A stretch of 64,000 nt of DNA from Shewanella profunda (lineage in GTDB: Bacteria > Pseudomonadota > Gammaproteobacteria > Enterobacterales > Shewanellaceae): the NCBI RefSeq assembly GCF_023283765.1, contig NZ_JAKILG010000003.1, positions 62,001 through 126,000 of the forward strand. Reading direction: 5' to 3'. The position numbers were made by a program, and so were the translations under genes. Each line of letters opens with the position of its first letter. Position 1 is the first letter of the stretch. Below are positions 26,801 to 34,493 of the stretch, in pieces. A model generated the notes under the pieces. That model ran no database searches, was not told where the DNA came from, and was given only the letters and a program-made list of their open reading frames with translations.

Positions 26801-29117
26801 TGATCGCATCGATATCATTCTTTTGCTTAAGGATGATGGCGAACATGGTTCCTAAATCAACTTGAGTCCCAGTATCGCTCGGCACTTGCGCCATGGCATG
26901 TCCACGGGCGAAGGCCAGTTCGACGTAATCTTCATTGGAAATCACGCCTGCCGCGCAAAGGGCAGACAATTCACCAAAGCTGTGACCTGCCACCATATCG
27001 GGGGCAAAACCTGCCTGAGTTAATAGCGAATATTGCGCCATTGAAACCGCGCCTATGGCGCTTTGGGCGAACATGGTATTGGTCAGCGCCGCTTCTTGGG
27101 CTTTAACTGCATCGGCATCGAATGCCGGAATAGGATAAAGGATGTTCGATAACGGCGTTTGGCCGTGGTGAGCAAATACCTTATCGCTGGCCGTCACTTG
27201 TTGGCGCATTTCCGGGAAATGGCAGGCGAGTTCGCGGCCCATGTTCAGGTACTGTGAACCTTGACCAGCAAACAGGGCGGCCACTTTCTTTGATTCATTT
27301 TTAGCGACCAAGGCATGGGAGCGGTAGCTGATCCCTGAAGGTAACTGCCACGCCTCGCTTGTATTGGTTTCTAGGTGCCCGCTTTCTAAATGAGAGATGG
27401 CTTGATTTAACTGAGCTTGCAGTTGAGCGATATCCTTAGCCACAAAACCTAAACGGGCATCTGTACTTGCCAGCACGCGCAGCGGATATTGCTGAGCGAT
27501 AGCGTTCAGGCTTGCAGCGCTGCTCTTATTCGCGTTTGCGCTCGTGTTCACGCTTTGGCTCAGCGCAGCTTTTAACTCGCTAAGCAGCGCGTCTTTACTG
27601 GCTGCGGCAAACAATAGCGTTTGCGGCACACTGCGCTGACGATATTGCTCATCGCGGCTGTGCTCAGGTTTGTATTCTTCTAATACAAGATGGAAGTTCG
27701 TGCCGCCAAAACCAAAGGAGCTTACACCTGCACGGCGCGGCGTTGCATCGGCGCGCTGGAACCATGGGCGAGTTTCGGTATTTAAATAGAATGGCGAGCT
27801 TTCGATATTCAGCTTTGGATTAGGCTTGCTAACGTTAATGGTCGCAGGCAATACCTTGTGGTGCAGCGCTAGCGCAGCTTTGATAACCCCGGCTGTACCC
27901 GCAGTTGATTTAGTGTGGCCCACTTGGGATTTCACTGAACCTAACGCGATATGTTGATTTGTGTCGTTGCCTTGGGCAAATACCGATTTTAAGCCGTTGA
28001 ATTCAGCCACATCACCTGCGGCAGTGCCCGTGCCATGGGCTTCAACTAAGCCAATGCTGTGCGGGGCAAAACCTGCATCGTCGTAAGCGCGTTCGAGAGC
28101 TTTAGCTTGGCCTTCGGGGCGCGGCGCATAAATACTCTTAAACTTACCGTCCGATGAGGCGCCAACGCCTTTGATGACGGCATAAATCCGGTCGCCATCG
28201 CGCTTGGCATCCTCAAGGCGCTTAAGCGCGACCATGCCGATACCTTCGCCGATCATCATGCCTTTTGAATCGATATCAAAGGGTTGAATGGTTTCATTGG
28301 TGGTGAAGGCTGGTGTTTTTGAGAAGCTCATGTACATGGATGGCGAGTTGTCGGTACAAACGCCGCCAGTGATCATCATGTCGCTGCGACCTTCGGTCAG
28401 CTCAGTCAACGCCATACGCATAGCGGCAAGCGAGCCTGCACAGGCTGCATCGACCACACAGTTCATGCCGCCAAAATCAAAACGGTTGGCGATACGGCCT
28501 GCAATCACGTTGCCTAAGGACCCTGGGAAAGAGTTTTCTTCCCAGTGGATATATTGGTCTTGGAACTTTTTGATCAGCATTTCGCTGTCTTCATCGCTCA
28601 GGCCACTGCATTTGAATACTTTTTTAAGCACTGGATATTGCAGGCGCGAGTTCAAGCTCTGACTGATTTTTTGACCACCTCCCACGCCTAGGGTAATGCC
28701 TATACGATCACGATCGTAATCGGTAGGCAGATTAGCATCGGCGAGCACTTCTTTGGCGACAATCAGCGACAGCAGTTGCGAGGTATCTGTCAGCTCAAGA
28801 ATATTGGGCGGCAGCCCGAATTCCATTGGATTGAAGTCGACTTCAGGCAAAAAACCACCGCGTTTACAGTAGCTTTTATCGGCTTTGCTTTTGTCCGCAT
28901 CGTAGTAATCTTCGGCGCGCCAATGGGTATCTGGGATGTCAGTAATGGCATCGATTTTTTCGCTGATCAAATCCCAAAATTTATTTAAATAACGCGAGTT
29001 AGCGAAGATGCTGGCCATGCCGACGATGGCAACGGGCATATCTTTTAAACGTTTGTTGAGTCGTTTATCTTTTTTTGACTCAGTCGCAGAATTAGGTACA
29101 GAAGGGGTATGGCTCAT
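20889..29117 (-). CDS. pfaA: PfaA, PUFA synthase KS-AT-5xACP-KR subunit
   Basis: This 2742-residue subunit has, in order: KS (about residues 28-475; Cys226 in DAACAGS, EAHGTGTAAGD); malonyl-CoA AT (about 600-900; GHSFGE, Ser713); a Pro/Ala/Val-rich linker with a charged helix; five carrier domains at 1262-1336, 1364-1438, 1466-1540, 1581-1655 and 1695-1769, each with the phosphopantetheine Ser in LGIDSIKRVEIL; a KR domain (about 2090-2390; Rossmann motif TGGAKGVTFE); and a C-terminal DH-like hotdog region (about 2425-2720; H2441 in HCINGNPVLP). It loads malonyl units, carries the growing chain and reduces ketones. The ATG at 29117 has GGAGAC before it and overlaps the pfaR stop as ATGA. Confidence 0.98.
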   Translation of the reverse strand: MSHTPSVPNSATESKKDKRLNKRLKDMPVAIVGMASIFANSRYLNKFWDLISEKIDAITDIPDTHWRAEDYYDADKSKADKSYCKRGGFLPEVDFNPMEFGLPPNILELTDTSQLLSLIVAKEVLADANLPTDYDRDRIGITLGVGGGQKISQSLNSRLQYPVLKKVFKCSGLSDEDSEMLIKKFQDQYIHWEENSFPGSLGNVIAGRIANRFDFGGMNCVVDAACAGSLAAMRMALTELTEGRSDMMITGGVCTDNSPSMYMSFSKTPAFTTNETIQPFDIDSKGMMIGEGIGMVALKRLEDAKRDGDRIYAVIKGVGASSDGKFKSIYAPRPEGQAKALERAYDDAGFAPHSIGLVEAHGTGTAAGDVAEFNGLKSVFAQGNDTNQHIALGSVKSQVGHTKSTAGTAGVIKAALALHHKVLPATINVSKPNPKLNIESSPFYLNTETRPWFQRADATPRRAGVSSFGFGGTNFHLVLEEYKPEHSRDEQYRQRSVPQTLLFAAASKDALLSELKAALSQSVNTSANANKSSAASLNAIAQQYPLRVLASTDARLGFVAKDIAQLQAQLNQAISHLESGHLETNTSEAWQLPSGISYRSHALVAKNESKKVAALFAGQGSQYLNMGRELACHFPEMRQQVTASDKVFAHHGQTPLSNILYPIPAFDADAVKAQEAALTNTMFAQSAIGAVSMAQYSLLTQAGFAPDMVAGHSFGELSALCAAGVISNEDYVELAFARGHAMAQVPSDTGTQVDLGTMFAIILKQKNDIDAINRCLAQFDGVKIANYNAPTQLVIAGSTEQTQLAAKAISEQGFKAIALPVSGAFHTPLVGHAQKPFAKAIDKAKFSAPKVMLYANSTGQLHPSDGKAIKAEFKQHMLQSVRFSEQLQAMYDAGVRVFVEFGPKNILQKLVENTLGEHLNELCLVSMNPNPKGDSDSQLRLAAVQLAVAGVALTEVDPYQAVTSQEIAEREAPSAMNIKLTATNHISAATKAKMAKSLATGSVTSQVQYVDRIVETVVEKVVEKIIEVETNQVATVEMKQKSPSVAQGLSNHQQQATAQLSPSTASVSGDALTAFFSAQSQAAQLHQQFLAIPQQYGDTFTTLMTEQAKMASLGIAIPESLQRSMEMFHQHQAQTLQSHAEFMQLQSSSSQAALAMLNNAPINFTPAVASQPRATAPAPAPVAPAPVAATTMPHNAAPVAAQAVATRPAVSTPVTPVVQTAPVAYAPTVTVQVTPAAPAAPALVMPALVMPEMTPVAPATSGLSAALVQQTMMAVVADKTGYPTEMLELGMDMEADLGIDSIKRVEILGTVQDELPGLPELSPEDLAECRTLGEIVDYMNSKLPAVGSVSAPIATSVTVATNNGLSAALVQQTMMAVVADKTGYPTEMLELSMDMEADLGIDSIKRVEILGTVQDELPGLPELSPEDLAECRTLGEIVNYMNSKLPAAGSVTVATHVTTAAPAASGLSAALVQQTMMAVVADKTGYPTEMLELGMDMEADLGIDSIKRVEILGTVQDELPGLPELNPEDLAECRTLGEIVALFSKKIGQSKLTQNDKLPAAGSVSAPTATPVTVTATTNNGLSAALVQQTMMAVVADKTGYPTEMLELSMDMEADLGIDSIKRVEILGTVQDELPDLPELNPEDLAECRTLGEIVGYMNSKLPAAGSIIAAPIAAANVVTHVVNHVATAAPATNGLSAEKVQQTMMSVVADKTGYPTEMLELSMDMEADLGIDSIKRVEILGTVQDELPGLPELNPEDLAECRTLGEIVMLFSQDLGQSKLGQNQNAAANGVSGAIATEPAIDLPPHNLPPHDLPPHSEVVLKKLPAAAELTQRESQLSAQREPQKAAQQALPRVFAKDACIIISDDGHNAGVLAEKLHAKGLTVAVVRSPESFVASASPLNSHIASFTLAAIDDVSIGAVINEIKSLGQVAGFIHLQPQHKTSADTKGLVLSNAAKVSVEQAFLFAKHLQPLLTATAANTSSSFISVSRIDGGFGYLNHSQIARSELNQAALAGLTKTLSHEWPSVHCRALDIAPALDAKQLANAVIAELFATDNLLEVGVSQGAAQALERVTLVAGKADTRHSAANLTSADKILVTGGAKGVTFECALSLAKRSKAHFILAGRSSQQAIPAWAQGKNNSELKAAAIAYIQSLGEKPTPKQVDALVWPVQSSLEIAAALEAFTAVGASAEYLSLDVNNPDAIASTIVPITELSPIAGIIHGAGVLADKHIQDKTLDELARVYGTKVTGISNLLAALDLDKLKLIALFSSAAGFYGNTGQSDYAMSNDILNKAALQLAQQLPNAKVMSFDWGPWDGGMVNPALKKMFMDRGVYVIPLKAGAELFARQLLSNTGAQLLVGTDMQGSATHDDTPNEVQETEGSNLKKPKADLTTDSSGPHALPNALNPIAVNPNAVNISSVKLSAVTLQRTLDPKAMIFIEDHCINGNPVLPTVCAIQWMREAAFELLKQPVKVQSYKLLKGIIFDTAVLQNGVLESAAPITLELELAPMALTDNAAKDTDECLSGQFSALISFEGRPQYQAILVVDDAVDDAANDYLATNSKATAFDAQSLAGLSAITTASSLYSDGTLFHGPRLQGIESVLKFDDASLVAKVSIPHVALADCGSFVPNFTPKGSQAFAEDLLLQAMLVWARLKYGAASLPSSIGEFISHAPFAFGDKGHLVLEVVKHSGRALEANITLYHQDGRLSCEMNNAKVTISKNLNGAFLANKVANKAIESVEAKVE
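23811..25334 (-). repeat. Five tandem near-identical ACP-coding repeats
   Basis: The five carrier domains occupy 25110-25334, 24804-25028, 24498-24722, 24153-24377 and 23811-24035, each 225 nt. Unit starts are 306, 306, 345 and 342 nt apart. The copies are near identical in protein, with variable Ala/Pro/Thr linkers. Copies 1, 2 and 4 continue into YMNSKLPA; copies 3 and 5 continue into LFS...GQSKL. Recombination between copies could change their number. Confidence 0.95.
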
Positions 29118-29983
29118 AAAGAGTCTCCACGGGTCGACCTGGATACGGTGACCTTGTTTTGGGATCCAGCCGCGCTTGTCTTTGGCGTGCCATGGGCACC
29201 GGGAAAACGGGCTAAGAAGGTGTGATAGTTGCGAACGAGCAACTTTCGTAAATGAAACGGCCCATGTTTGAGGACATAGGCGATATATCTATTGGTCGCT
29301 TGGGTATTGCTGTCTTGATAAATATCGAGGTAAATCCAATCACTTGCCGTGTCTACACCTAATAGCACTGAGCTTGGAGCTTGCTCAGTGAGTTGCGGCG
29401 GTATGGTGAGTGACACCACTTGCACCACAGTATTGCCGTCGGTACTCGGTAGGGCGAGGGCTTTGGCCAAGGTTTCTGGATTGACCGTATAGGTTTGGAT
29501 ATCGCTGCCTTGAGTCACAGGCAATTGATTAAAATAGCGTTCGGGTACTTGTGGTGCTTCAAATTCATCGAGCCGCGATATGCCGTAGCGCTTTAAGCAG
29601 CGGGCAAGGCCGGAGCGCGACACATTGGGATTAATAAAGGTTTGAGTGGCTTTTAGTAGCCGGTCTAAGGGGAGTTTTAATTGGTATCTTAGGCCGACAA
29701 CCACATATTCTTCCATCGGTGTGAGCGTGGTATTGAGGTGATGCGGAGTATTGGGACAATCAACAATCGACTCACGTTTACGCCATTTGCGAACTGTGGC
29801 TTCGGTGATATTTAGAATTTTGGCAAGCTGACTCACACTCAGATCCGATTGCTGAATAAAGAGTCTCATCTCAGGCGTGGTAGTCGCATTGCTATGCCTC
29901 GATTGAGTGTGCTTTTCTTCTCGACTCGCTCGAAGCTTTCCCGTTTTCTCCGGGGGCTTTTCATCAGTTGCGCTAGTGGTCAT
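29114..29983 (-). CDS. pfaR: PfaR, regulator of the pfa operon with an integrase-like fold
   Basis: This 289-residue protein starts with a basic tail (about residues 1-35). A transposase-type helix-turn-helix follows (about 38-75, with LSVSQLAKILNITEATVRKW), then a second helical segment with LARCLKRYGISRL. A core (about 200-270) aligns with the rve/DDE integrase fold: LLGVDTASDWIYL matches the first catalytic strand, but the second Asp motif (usually DNG) reads RNY in LVRNYHTF. It is therefore probably a domesticated, inactive transposase acting as a DNA-binding regulator; PfaR is reported as a positive regulator of pfa genes in Shewanella. It heads the operon and its stop overlaps the pfaA start. 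No clear ribosome-binding site precedes ATG 29983, where a Fur-like box sits instead. Confidence 0.9.
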   Translation of the reverse strand: MTTSATDEKPPEKTGKLRASREEKHTQSRHSNATTTPEMRLFIQQSDLSVSQLAKILNITEATVRKWRKRESIVDCPNTPHHLNTTLTPMEEYVVVGLRYQLKLPLDRLLKATQTFINPNVSRSGLARCLKRYGISRLDEFEAPQVPERYFNQLPVTQGSDIQTYTVNPETLAKALALPSTDGNTVVQVVSLTIPPQLTEQAPSSVLLGVDTASDWIYLDIYQDSNTQATNRYIAYVLKHGPFHLRKLLVRNYHTFLARFPGAHGTPKTSAAGSQNKVTVSRSTRGDSL

Positions 29984-29998
29984 TAATAATAATTATCA
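29984..29998 (-). promoter_or_regulatory. Fur-box-like sequence touching the pfaR start codon
   Basis: On the minus strand it reads TGATAATTATTATTA, matching 13 of the 14 fixed positions of the 7-1-7 Fur consensus TGATAAT-n-ATTATCA. It ends at the base before ATG 29983, in the place of the ribosome-binding site. Region AT-richness weakens the case, so this is a candidate only. Confidence 0.4.
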
Positions 29999-30354
29999 TC
30001 CGACATAATCTACTGGGACTGTTTACTACCTATCTATAAGATGAGGTCGATGACGTGCTCTCGTAAAATGGCACACTAATCCTAGAATTTATGCTTAGAG
30101 GCAATGCAATGGGGATGCAGATTACCTGAGGTTTTGAGTCGATACAATCATGTGGGACTAGAATTTCAGACGAAAGGTACTTTGATGTTACTTTTGTGCA
30201 CTTGGATGGGTATTAGAGCAATTTATAAGGTTCGACAGACTTTTTATTTGATACAGTGAATACTGCAGTTTTTCTGTATTGTCAGGGTAAAATAGCGCCA
30301 TAAACTCGGTCTAATCTAAATAAGTGTTCCTAATTATGCGACTAGTTTCCACAG

Positions 30355-30415
30355 TAAGCCGGCCTCAATAAGTAGATCCTTAGCGCCATGGGGGGATTGA
30401 TGCGTGCCTGCATTA
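30355..30415 (+). repeat. Degenerate intergenic repeat, copy 2
   Basis: TAAGCCGGCCTCAA (30355-30368) is the exact reverse complement of 8339-8352. It is followed 14 nt later by GCGCCATGGGGGGATTGATG and CGTGCCTGC, closely matching 8308-8334. The order and orientation of the two pieces differ between the copies. Confidence 0.6.
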
Positions 30416-30526
30416 GGTATTGGCTTAAGTGTTTAGAGTTCGGAACCGCTATTTAGGAATGACTTCAGAACATCACAACTATATATTTCAAGCCACGGCT
30501 TTAATGGTATTGCACAGGGGAATTCG

Positions 30527-31456
30527 ATGCATATCGAGCTGTTTTTTATCCCGTTAGTGGATATAAATAATGAGCTACAAACGCGTGCTAAGACCTTGCT
30601 AAGTGAGGATGAACTGGCAAAGATTACACGTTATCGAGCACATAAAGCGCAAATAAATGGTTTGCAGGTTAGGGCGGCACTGCGTTTAGTTTTATCAAAA
30701 ATGGCGACTTTAGATCCAAAAGACTGGTGTTTTGAATATGGCCCTAAGGGAAAACCAAGTTTAACGGCAAAGCAAAAGCAACAAACAGGGCTTGAGTTTA
30801 ATTTAAGCCATAGCGGCGATTGGTTATTGATTGGTGTCGTTAAGCATCAAGATATAAGCCCCTGTTTATTAGGCGTTGATATTGAGAGGTCGCGTCCTAA
30901 AACGGATATCTATCCGATCCTAAATCATTATTTCTCCGACCAAGAAACCGAAGCACTGTTGGCATTGGCGGATGAATCGGCTCAGCGGCAACGTTTTTTC
31001 GATCTTTGGGCGTTAAAAGAATCCTATATCAAAGCGACGGGATTAGGTTTAGCTCAGTCACTTAAATCCTTTGCCTTTGAATTAACGGATCTAAATTTGG
31101 ATAATTTGAGTTCTGATAGTGGGAGCTTAGAGAGTACGAACTTACACAATACCAACTTAGAAGCTCAAGCTAATACCAATCCAATCGGATTTATTGAGCT
31201 TAAACGTTTCGGAGTGCAGCAGGGGGCCGCACTTGAAATCCGACCTACGCTACCCGTATATCGTGATATTCGATTACATCAACTTAATACCGCCGATCCT
31301 TACTGTTGGCAGATTTATTTTGGCAGGTTGAACCTAGAATATCGTTTCGCACTGAGTTTGGCCTCTGCAGGAGCTAACAACCCACACGCAGGATATTCGG
31401 CCCTATCTACGACACTTTCGATGCAAATGCTGAGTGTAGAGACCTTGCTTAATTAA
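30527..31456 (+). CDS. pfaE: PfaE, Sfp-type phosphopantetheinyl transferase
   Basis: This 309-residue transferase has the Sfp-family signatures: an early GPKGKPSL (about residues 82-89), the NLSHSGDWLLIGV segment, the Mg/CoA motif GVDIER (about 125-130) and the WALKESYIKATG motif (about 163-174). It moves the 4'-phosphopantetheine arm from CoA onto the conserved Ser of the PfaA carrier domains, and without it the synthase is inactive. A stretch between about residues 188 and 215 is Asn/Leu/Ser-rich and looks like an expanded loop. It is divergent from the pfa operon, so its expression is controlled separately from pfaR-D, and it is followed by its own terminator. Confidence 0.95.
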   Translation: MHIELFFIPLVDINNELQTRAKTLLSEDELAKITRYRAHKAQINGLQVRAALRLVLSKMATLDPKDWCFEYGPKGKPSLTAKQKQQTGLEFNLSHSGDWLLIGVVKHQDISPCLLGVDIERSRPKTDIYPILNHYFSDQETEALLALADESAQRQRFFDLWALKESYIKATGLGLAQSLKSFAFELTDLNLDNLSSDSGSLESTNLHNTNLEAQANTNPIGFIELKRFGVQQGAALEIRPTLPVYRDIRLHQLNTADPYCWQIYFGRLNLEYRFALSLASAGANNPHAGYSALSTTLSMQMLSVETLLN

Positions 31457-31473
31457 ACTTATTCACGGTTAAC

Positions 31474-31503
31474 AAAAAGCCCTATAATTCAGGGCTTTGT
31501 TGG
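31474..31503 (+). terminator. Terminator after pfaE
   Basis: AAAGCCCT (31476-31483) and AGGGCTTT (31491-31498) form an 8-bp stem with a 7-nt loop, followed by GTTGGT. It lies 20 bp after the pfaE stop and 50 bp before the convergent queF. Confidence 0.75.
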
Positions 31504-31549
31504 TCAGGCTAATAGAGAGTCTTTAGCCTAAATGCTAGGGCGCTAGGTC

Positions 31550-32407
31550 TTATTGTCTTGCGAGTCTATGGCCTTCACCAGGCTGCTCAAAGTCGCTGCG
31601 ATAGGGGTTGATATCTAAACCTCCGCGGCGAGTGTAGCGGGCGTAAACCGTTAACTTAGCACAACGACAATACTGTTTTAAATCGACGAAAATCCGCTCG
31701 ACACATTGCTCGTGAAACTCGTTATGCTGGCGGAAAGAAATCAAATAGCGCAGCAGTTTCTCGCGATCGATTTTAGGCCCTTGATAACGGATCATCACGC
31801 TGCCCCAGTCGGGTTGCGAGGTGATTAAGCAGTTGGATTTCAGCAGGTTTGAATTAAGCGTTTCCGCCACCATTTGTTTATCGTCGGTGCTGTTTTCTAA
31901 GTAATCGGGATTAAAACTATAATCGCTGACTTCAATATCCAGATCATCAATGCAAGTACCTGGTAACTCGATAATACGTTGAGTACCAAAGCTTTTAGGT
32001 TCAATAATTTTTACCGTTACATCACCCTCAGCGCAGTGACTAAGATCATGGACTAAGGTTTTTTGCAACGCATCGATACTGGCAAACTTAGTCTGATTAA
32101 AGCTATTTAAATATAATTTGAAGGATTTTGACTCAATCAGGTTTAGGCTTTGATAGCTTAAATGGATCTCGGCTATGGCGACCATAGGTTTACCTTTGGT
32201 ATTCAGCCAAGACAACTCATAACCCGTCCAGATATCAGCACCGTGGAAGGGCAAGGTTCCAGTGAGATTAATCGCGTTACGGTTGAGTGAGCGAGGAACC
32301 CCTTGCAGCAGCGATGCATCATACTCGGCTTGGTAGTCAGTGGCTTTACCTAAAGTTAGGCCAGCAAGCGCTTTTGCATCACTATAGGGATCGTGATTCT
32401 GTGTCAT
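31550..32407 (-). CDS. queF: QueF, NADPH-dependent preQ0 reductase
   Basis: This 285-residue enzyme is the long (YqcD) form of the tunnelling-fold nitrile reductase that converts 7-cyano-7-deazaguanine to preQ1 in queuosine tRNA modification. Landmarks are [13 protein letters not shown] in the N-terminal half, [13 protein letters not shown] (catalytic Cys region), [10 protein letters not shown] and the [13 protein letters not shown] tail. The length is close to E. coli QueF (282). I chose ATG 32407 because GGAAA lies 8-12 nt upstream; in-frame codons further 5' have no site. It is divergent from syd with a 59-bp gap, and the pair matches the E. coli queF-syd neighbourhood. Confidence 0.95.
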   Translation of the reverse strand: MTQNHDPYSDAKALAGLTLGKATDYQAEYDASLLQGVPRSLNRNAINLTGTLPFHGADIWTGYELSWLNTKGKPMVAIAEIHLSYQSLNLIESKSFKLYLNSFNQTKFASIDALQKTLVHDLSHCAEGDVTVKIIEPKSFGTQRIIELPGTCIDDLDIEVSDYSFNPDYLENSTDDKQMVAETLNSNLLKSNCLITSQPDWGSVMIRYQGPKIDREKLLRYLISFRQHNEFHEQCVERIFVDLKQYCRCAKLTVYARYTRRGGLDINPYRSDFEQPGEGHRLARQ

Positions 32408-32466
32408 CAATACTGTTTCCATGTCAAAATAGGCGCACATTATACCTGAAATTGGATTGTGCTTAA

Positions 32467-33117
32467 GTGTCTTGTCTGCCCGCGTTAGATAAATTTTTGC
32501 AAAACTATCATCAAGCTTACCTAACTACTTTAGGCGAGTTACCGCGATATTACCCGCAAGGTGAGCCTTCTGTATGCATTCAAGGTGAATTTTTTGGCGA
32601 TTCGGATGATCCAATCGCTTGGCAGCCGGTTAAGCGTGATGACGTTGGTAGTTTTGCAAATGTGGAACATGCGTTAGATCTACCTTTGTGGCCCGATATT
32701 CAGCCATTTTACGGCCAGTATTTCTCAGCACCATTACTATTTGACTCAAAATGGGGTACGGGTGAGTTACTGCAAGCGTGGAACGATGACGATTTTAAAT
32801 GCCTGCAGCAAAACCTGATTGGTCACCTGATGATGAAGAAAAAACTAAAACAGCCGCCGACTTGGTTTATCGGTTTGTTAGATGAGGGAGATAAAATGCT
32901 AACCATCAATAACAGTGATGGCAGTGTGTGGATTGAGCTTCCTGGTGAGCTACCCTGGCAGCAATTGTCGCCAAGTTTAGCGGAGTTTATCGAGGCACTC
33001 TCTCCACGGATCGCACCGCCCGTTAAACATGAAGAATTACCTATGCCCACATTAGCGCACCCCGGTATTTTCGCCAGCCTTAAGCGTATGTGGCAAAATC
33101 TTTTCGGTAAACGTTAG
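32467..33117 (+). CDS. syd: Syd, SecY-interacting protein
   Basis: This 216-residue protein matches Syd, a cytoplasmic protein that binds SecY and is thought to check its quality. Typical features are an acidic character, [11 protein letters not shown] near residue 25, the [16 protein letters not shown] segment and a C-terminal amphipathic helix ([13 protein letters not shown]). It starts with GTG 32467. It is larger than the E. coli protein (181) because of the C-terminal extension. It is divergent from queF and followed by a strong hairpin. Confidence 0.93.
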   Translation: MSCLPALDKFLQNYHQAYLTTLGELPRYYPQGEPSVCIQGEFFGDSDDPIAWQPVKRDDVGSFANVEHALDLPLWPDIQPFYGQYFSAPLLFDSKWGTGELLQAWNDDDFKCLQQNLIGHLMMKKKLKQPPTWFIGLLDEGDKMLTINNSDGSVWIELPGELPWQQLSPSLAEFIEALSPRIAPPVKHEELPMPTLAHPGIFASLKRMWQNLFGKR

Positions 33118-33141
33118 TTGGCGTGAGCTCAACCCTCAATT

Positions 33142-33168
33142 CTCAACCTAAGCGCAGCTTAGGTTGAG
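33142..33168. terminator. Strong hairpin between syd and the DUF2310 gene
   Basis: A perfect 12-bp stem CTCAACCTAAGC/GCTTAGGTTGAG with loop GCA lies between convergent genes. There is no long T tract, so it may act as a terminator for both strands or as an RNA end-stabilising structure. Confidence 0.6.
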
Positions 33169-33191
33169 TTCAGCAACGGGATAATATGATG

Positions 33192-33965
33192 TTATTGATG
33201 ATCCCAAGACAGATTCGACACTATGCGGCAAGGTTCACAGCGAAAGTGAAACATATCCAATAAAGGTTCATCCAGTTTCCAATTTTGGCTGCCACAACGT
33301 GGGCAAGGTCGTGCCATTTCTGAGGCGAGATTTTGACCGCCGACTCGATATAAATAGTAATAGGTCGGTATCTTAGTCAGATATTCGATACGGCCACGTA
33401 AATCCCAACCTCTGCGAAATAAATCACTGTCTGGACTCGATAATTCCTCTAGCGCGGCAAATTCTGCCTTTGTGGCCGCCGCCATCTGCAACTCATCACA
33501 GGCCTGCCATTCACTTTGCCAACGGATAATGCGTTTATGATCGCCATTGAAAGTTGCTGGGATTTGATACAAGGGAATGGGCAGTAAGTTATCGCCACTA
33601 TGGAGGGGTGAGCACATGTGCACAAAACTCGTGTACAGCAGTTGCCAGCTCGGAGTTTCGGTATTGCTGACCTCAGAATTAATATCCTGACCAATAAACT
33701 TTTCCCGCGGTGCTAACAGCTTAGCCTCGGTTAATTCTGTTAAGGCTTTTTTGACCCAAGGGCTATGATACTTGTGCGCTAAACTGGTTTTCTCCGGCAT
33801 AAGCAACCGCACTCTAAACTCACCGTCATTAAAGGCGACCGCAAATTCTCGTCCTAATATTTGGCCGTTAGCTCGATAGGCTTCTAAGAGCTGATTAATG
33901 GCTTTTTCTGCTGCGGAGAGGGTGGTGTCGGCAAAGCATTCAAAACGCAGTTCAGTGACAAACAT
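33192..33965 (-). CDS. DUF2310 Zn-ribbon-containing protein
   Basis: This 257-residue protein belongs to DUF2310 (possible nucleic-acid-binding, zinc-ribbon family). The C-terminal zinc ribbon has CPRC (about residue 221) and CEPC (about 244) preceded by a Phe/His-rich stretch, and the preceding body has no known fold. The ATG overlaps the stop of the coiled-coil gene (TAATG), indicating tight coupling. AAGGAAA sits about 10 nt upstream. Function is unknown; a link to RNA or DNA handling is inferred from the ribbon only. Confidence 0.8.
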   Translation of the reverse strand: MFVTELRFECFADTTLSAAEKAINQLLEAYRANGQILGREFAVAFNDGEFRVRLLMPEKTSLAHKYHSPWVKKALTELTEAKLLAPREKFIGQDINSEVSNTETPSWQLLYTSFVHMCSPLHSGDNLLPIPLYQIPATFNGDHKRIIRWQSEWQACDELQMAAATKAEFAALEELSSPDSDLFRRGWDLRGRIEYLTKIPTYYYLYRVGGQNLASEMARPCPRCGSQNWKLDEPLLDMFHFRCEPCRIVSNLSWDHQ

Positions 33966-34348
33966 TAAGCAATTTTTCCTTGGGATTCTAATAGACTTAT
34001 CCGCTGTTTAAGCTCAAGCAGTTCATTTTTTAGTTGGGCGATTTCTGCATTTTGCTGCTTGGCATAATGTTCAAAATGGTGTTGTTGGGTAACGAGGCGC
34101 TCGGCAAGGATAGTTAGGGTTAAGGTTTCATTTGTATCCGCTGTTGCAGATATTGGGTTTGTAATTTGTAATTCAGCTAAACGCTCACGCTCAGTCTTTG
34201 GCATAGCTTTAAATTGCTGTAAACCTTGGATCAATATTGGTAATGGCAGACTGTTACCTAAACGGGTTTTGATTAACGCTAGGCTTGGCACTTTTCCGCT
34301 AGCTTCGAGTGCACGTGCAACTGCTAATACTTGGTCAATGTGACTCAT
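33965..34348 (-). CDS. Small coiled-coil protein of unknown function
   Basis: This 127-residue protein has an N-terminal helix-turn-helix-like segment (about residues 18-45, with SLALIKTRLGNSLPLPIL), then a long coiled coil (about 85-122, heptad-like Leu/Ile in IAQLKNELLELKQRISLLE). AAGGAAT lies before the ATG. It shares a stop/start TAATG with the DUF2310 gene, so the two probably act together. The arrangement of a DNA-binding-like head plus coiled coil recalls KfrA-type proteins, but I do not claim that family. Confidence 0.72.
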   Translation of the reverse strand: MSHIDQVLAVARALEASGKVPSLALIKTRLGNSLPLPILIQGLQQFKAMPKTERERLAELQITNPISATADTNETLTLTILAERLVTQQHHFEHYAKQQNAEIAQLKNELLELKQRISLLESQGKIA

Positions 34349-34493
34349 AATGAGTGAAATTCCTTAATTTATTGAGTGATGTTAAATCAATTTGCAGATG
34401 CTGTTTATATTTTGTTTTACAAAACAGTGAATTACTGTTTGGCATATGTTTTGCTTTTCATCGCATCTCAATAACAATTACACAGGATGTCAT

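Larger units (their letters stand above)
29984..30526. other. Divergent pfaR-pfaE intergenic region
   Basis: This 543-bp region separates pfaR and pfaE and should contain both promoters. The left end has the Fur-like box; a TATAGAT-like -10 candidate for pfaR lies on the minus strand near 30030-30040. The repeat remnant (30355-30415) lies in the pfaE leader. No gene was seen. Confidence 0.5.

Noticed and set aside
29114..29983. Active insertion sequence
   Set aside because: The second catalytic motif is lost, no terminal inverted repeats are seen, and the gene is embedded in the pfa operon by a 4-nt overlap.
10901..31456. Antibiotic-type polyketide cluster
   Set aside because: Domain order (KS-AT-5 ACP-KR, AT, KS-CLF-DH-DH, ER) with a lone Sfp-type transferase is the PUFA synthase layout, with no tailoring or resistance genes.
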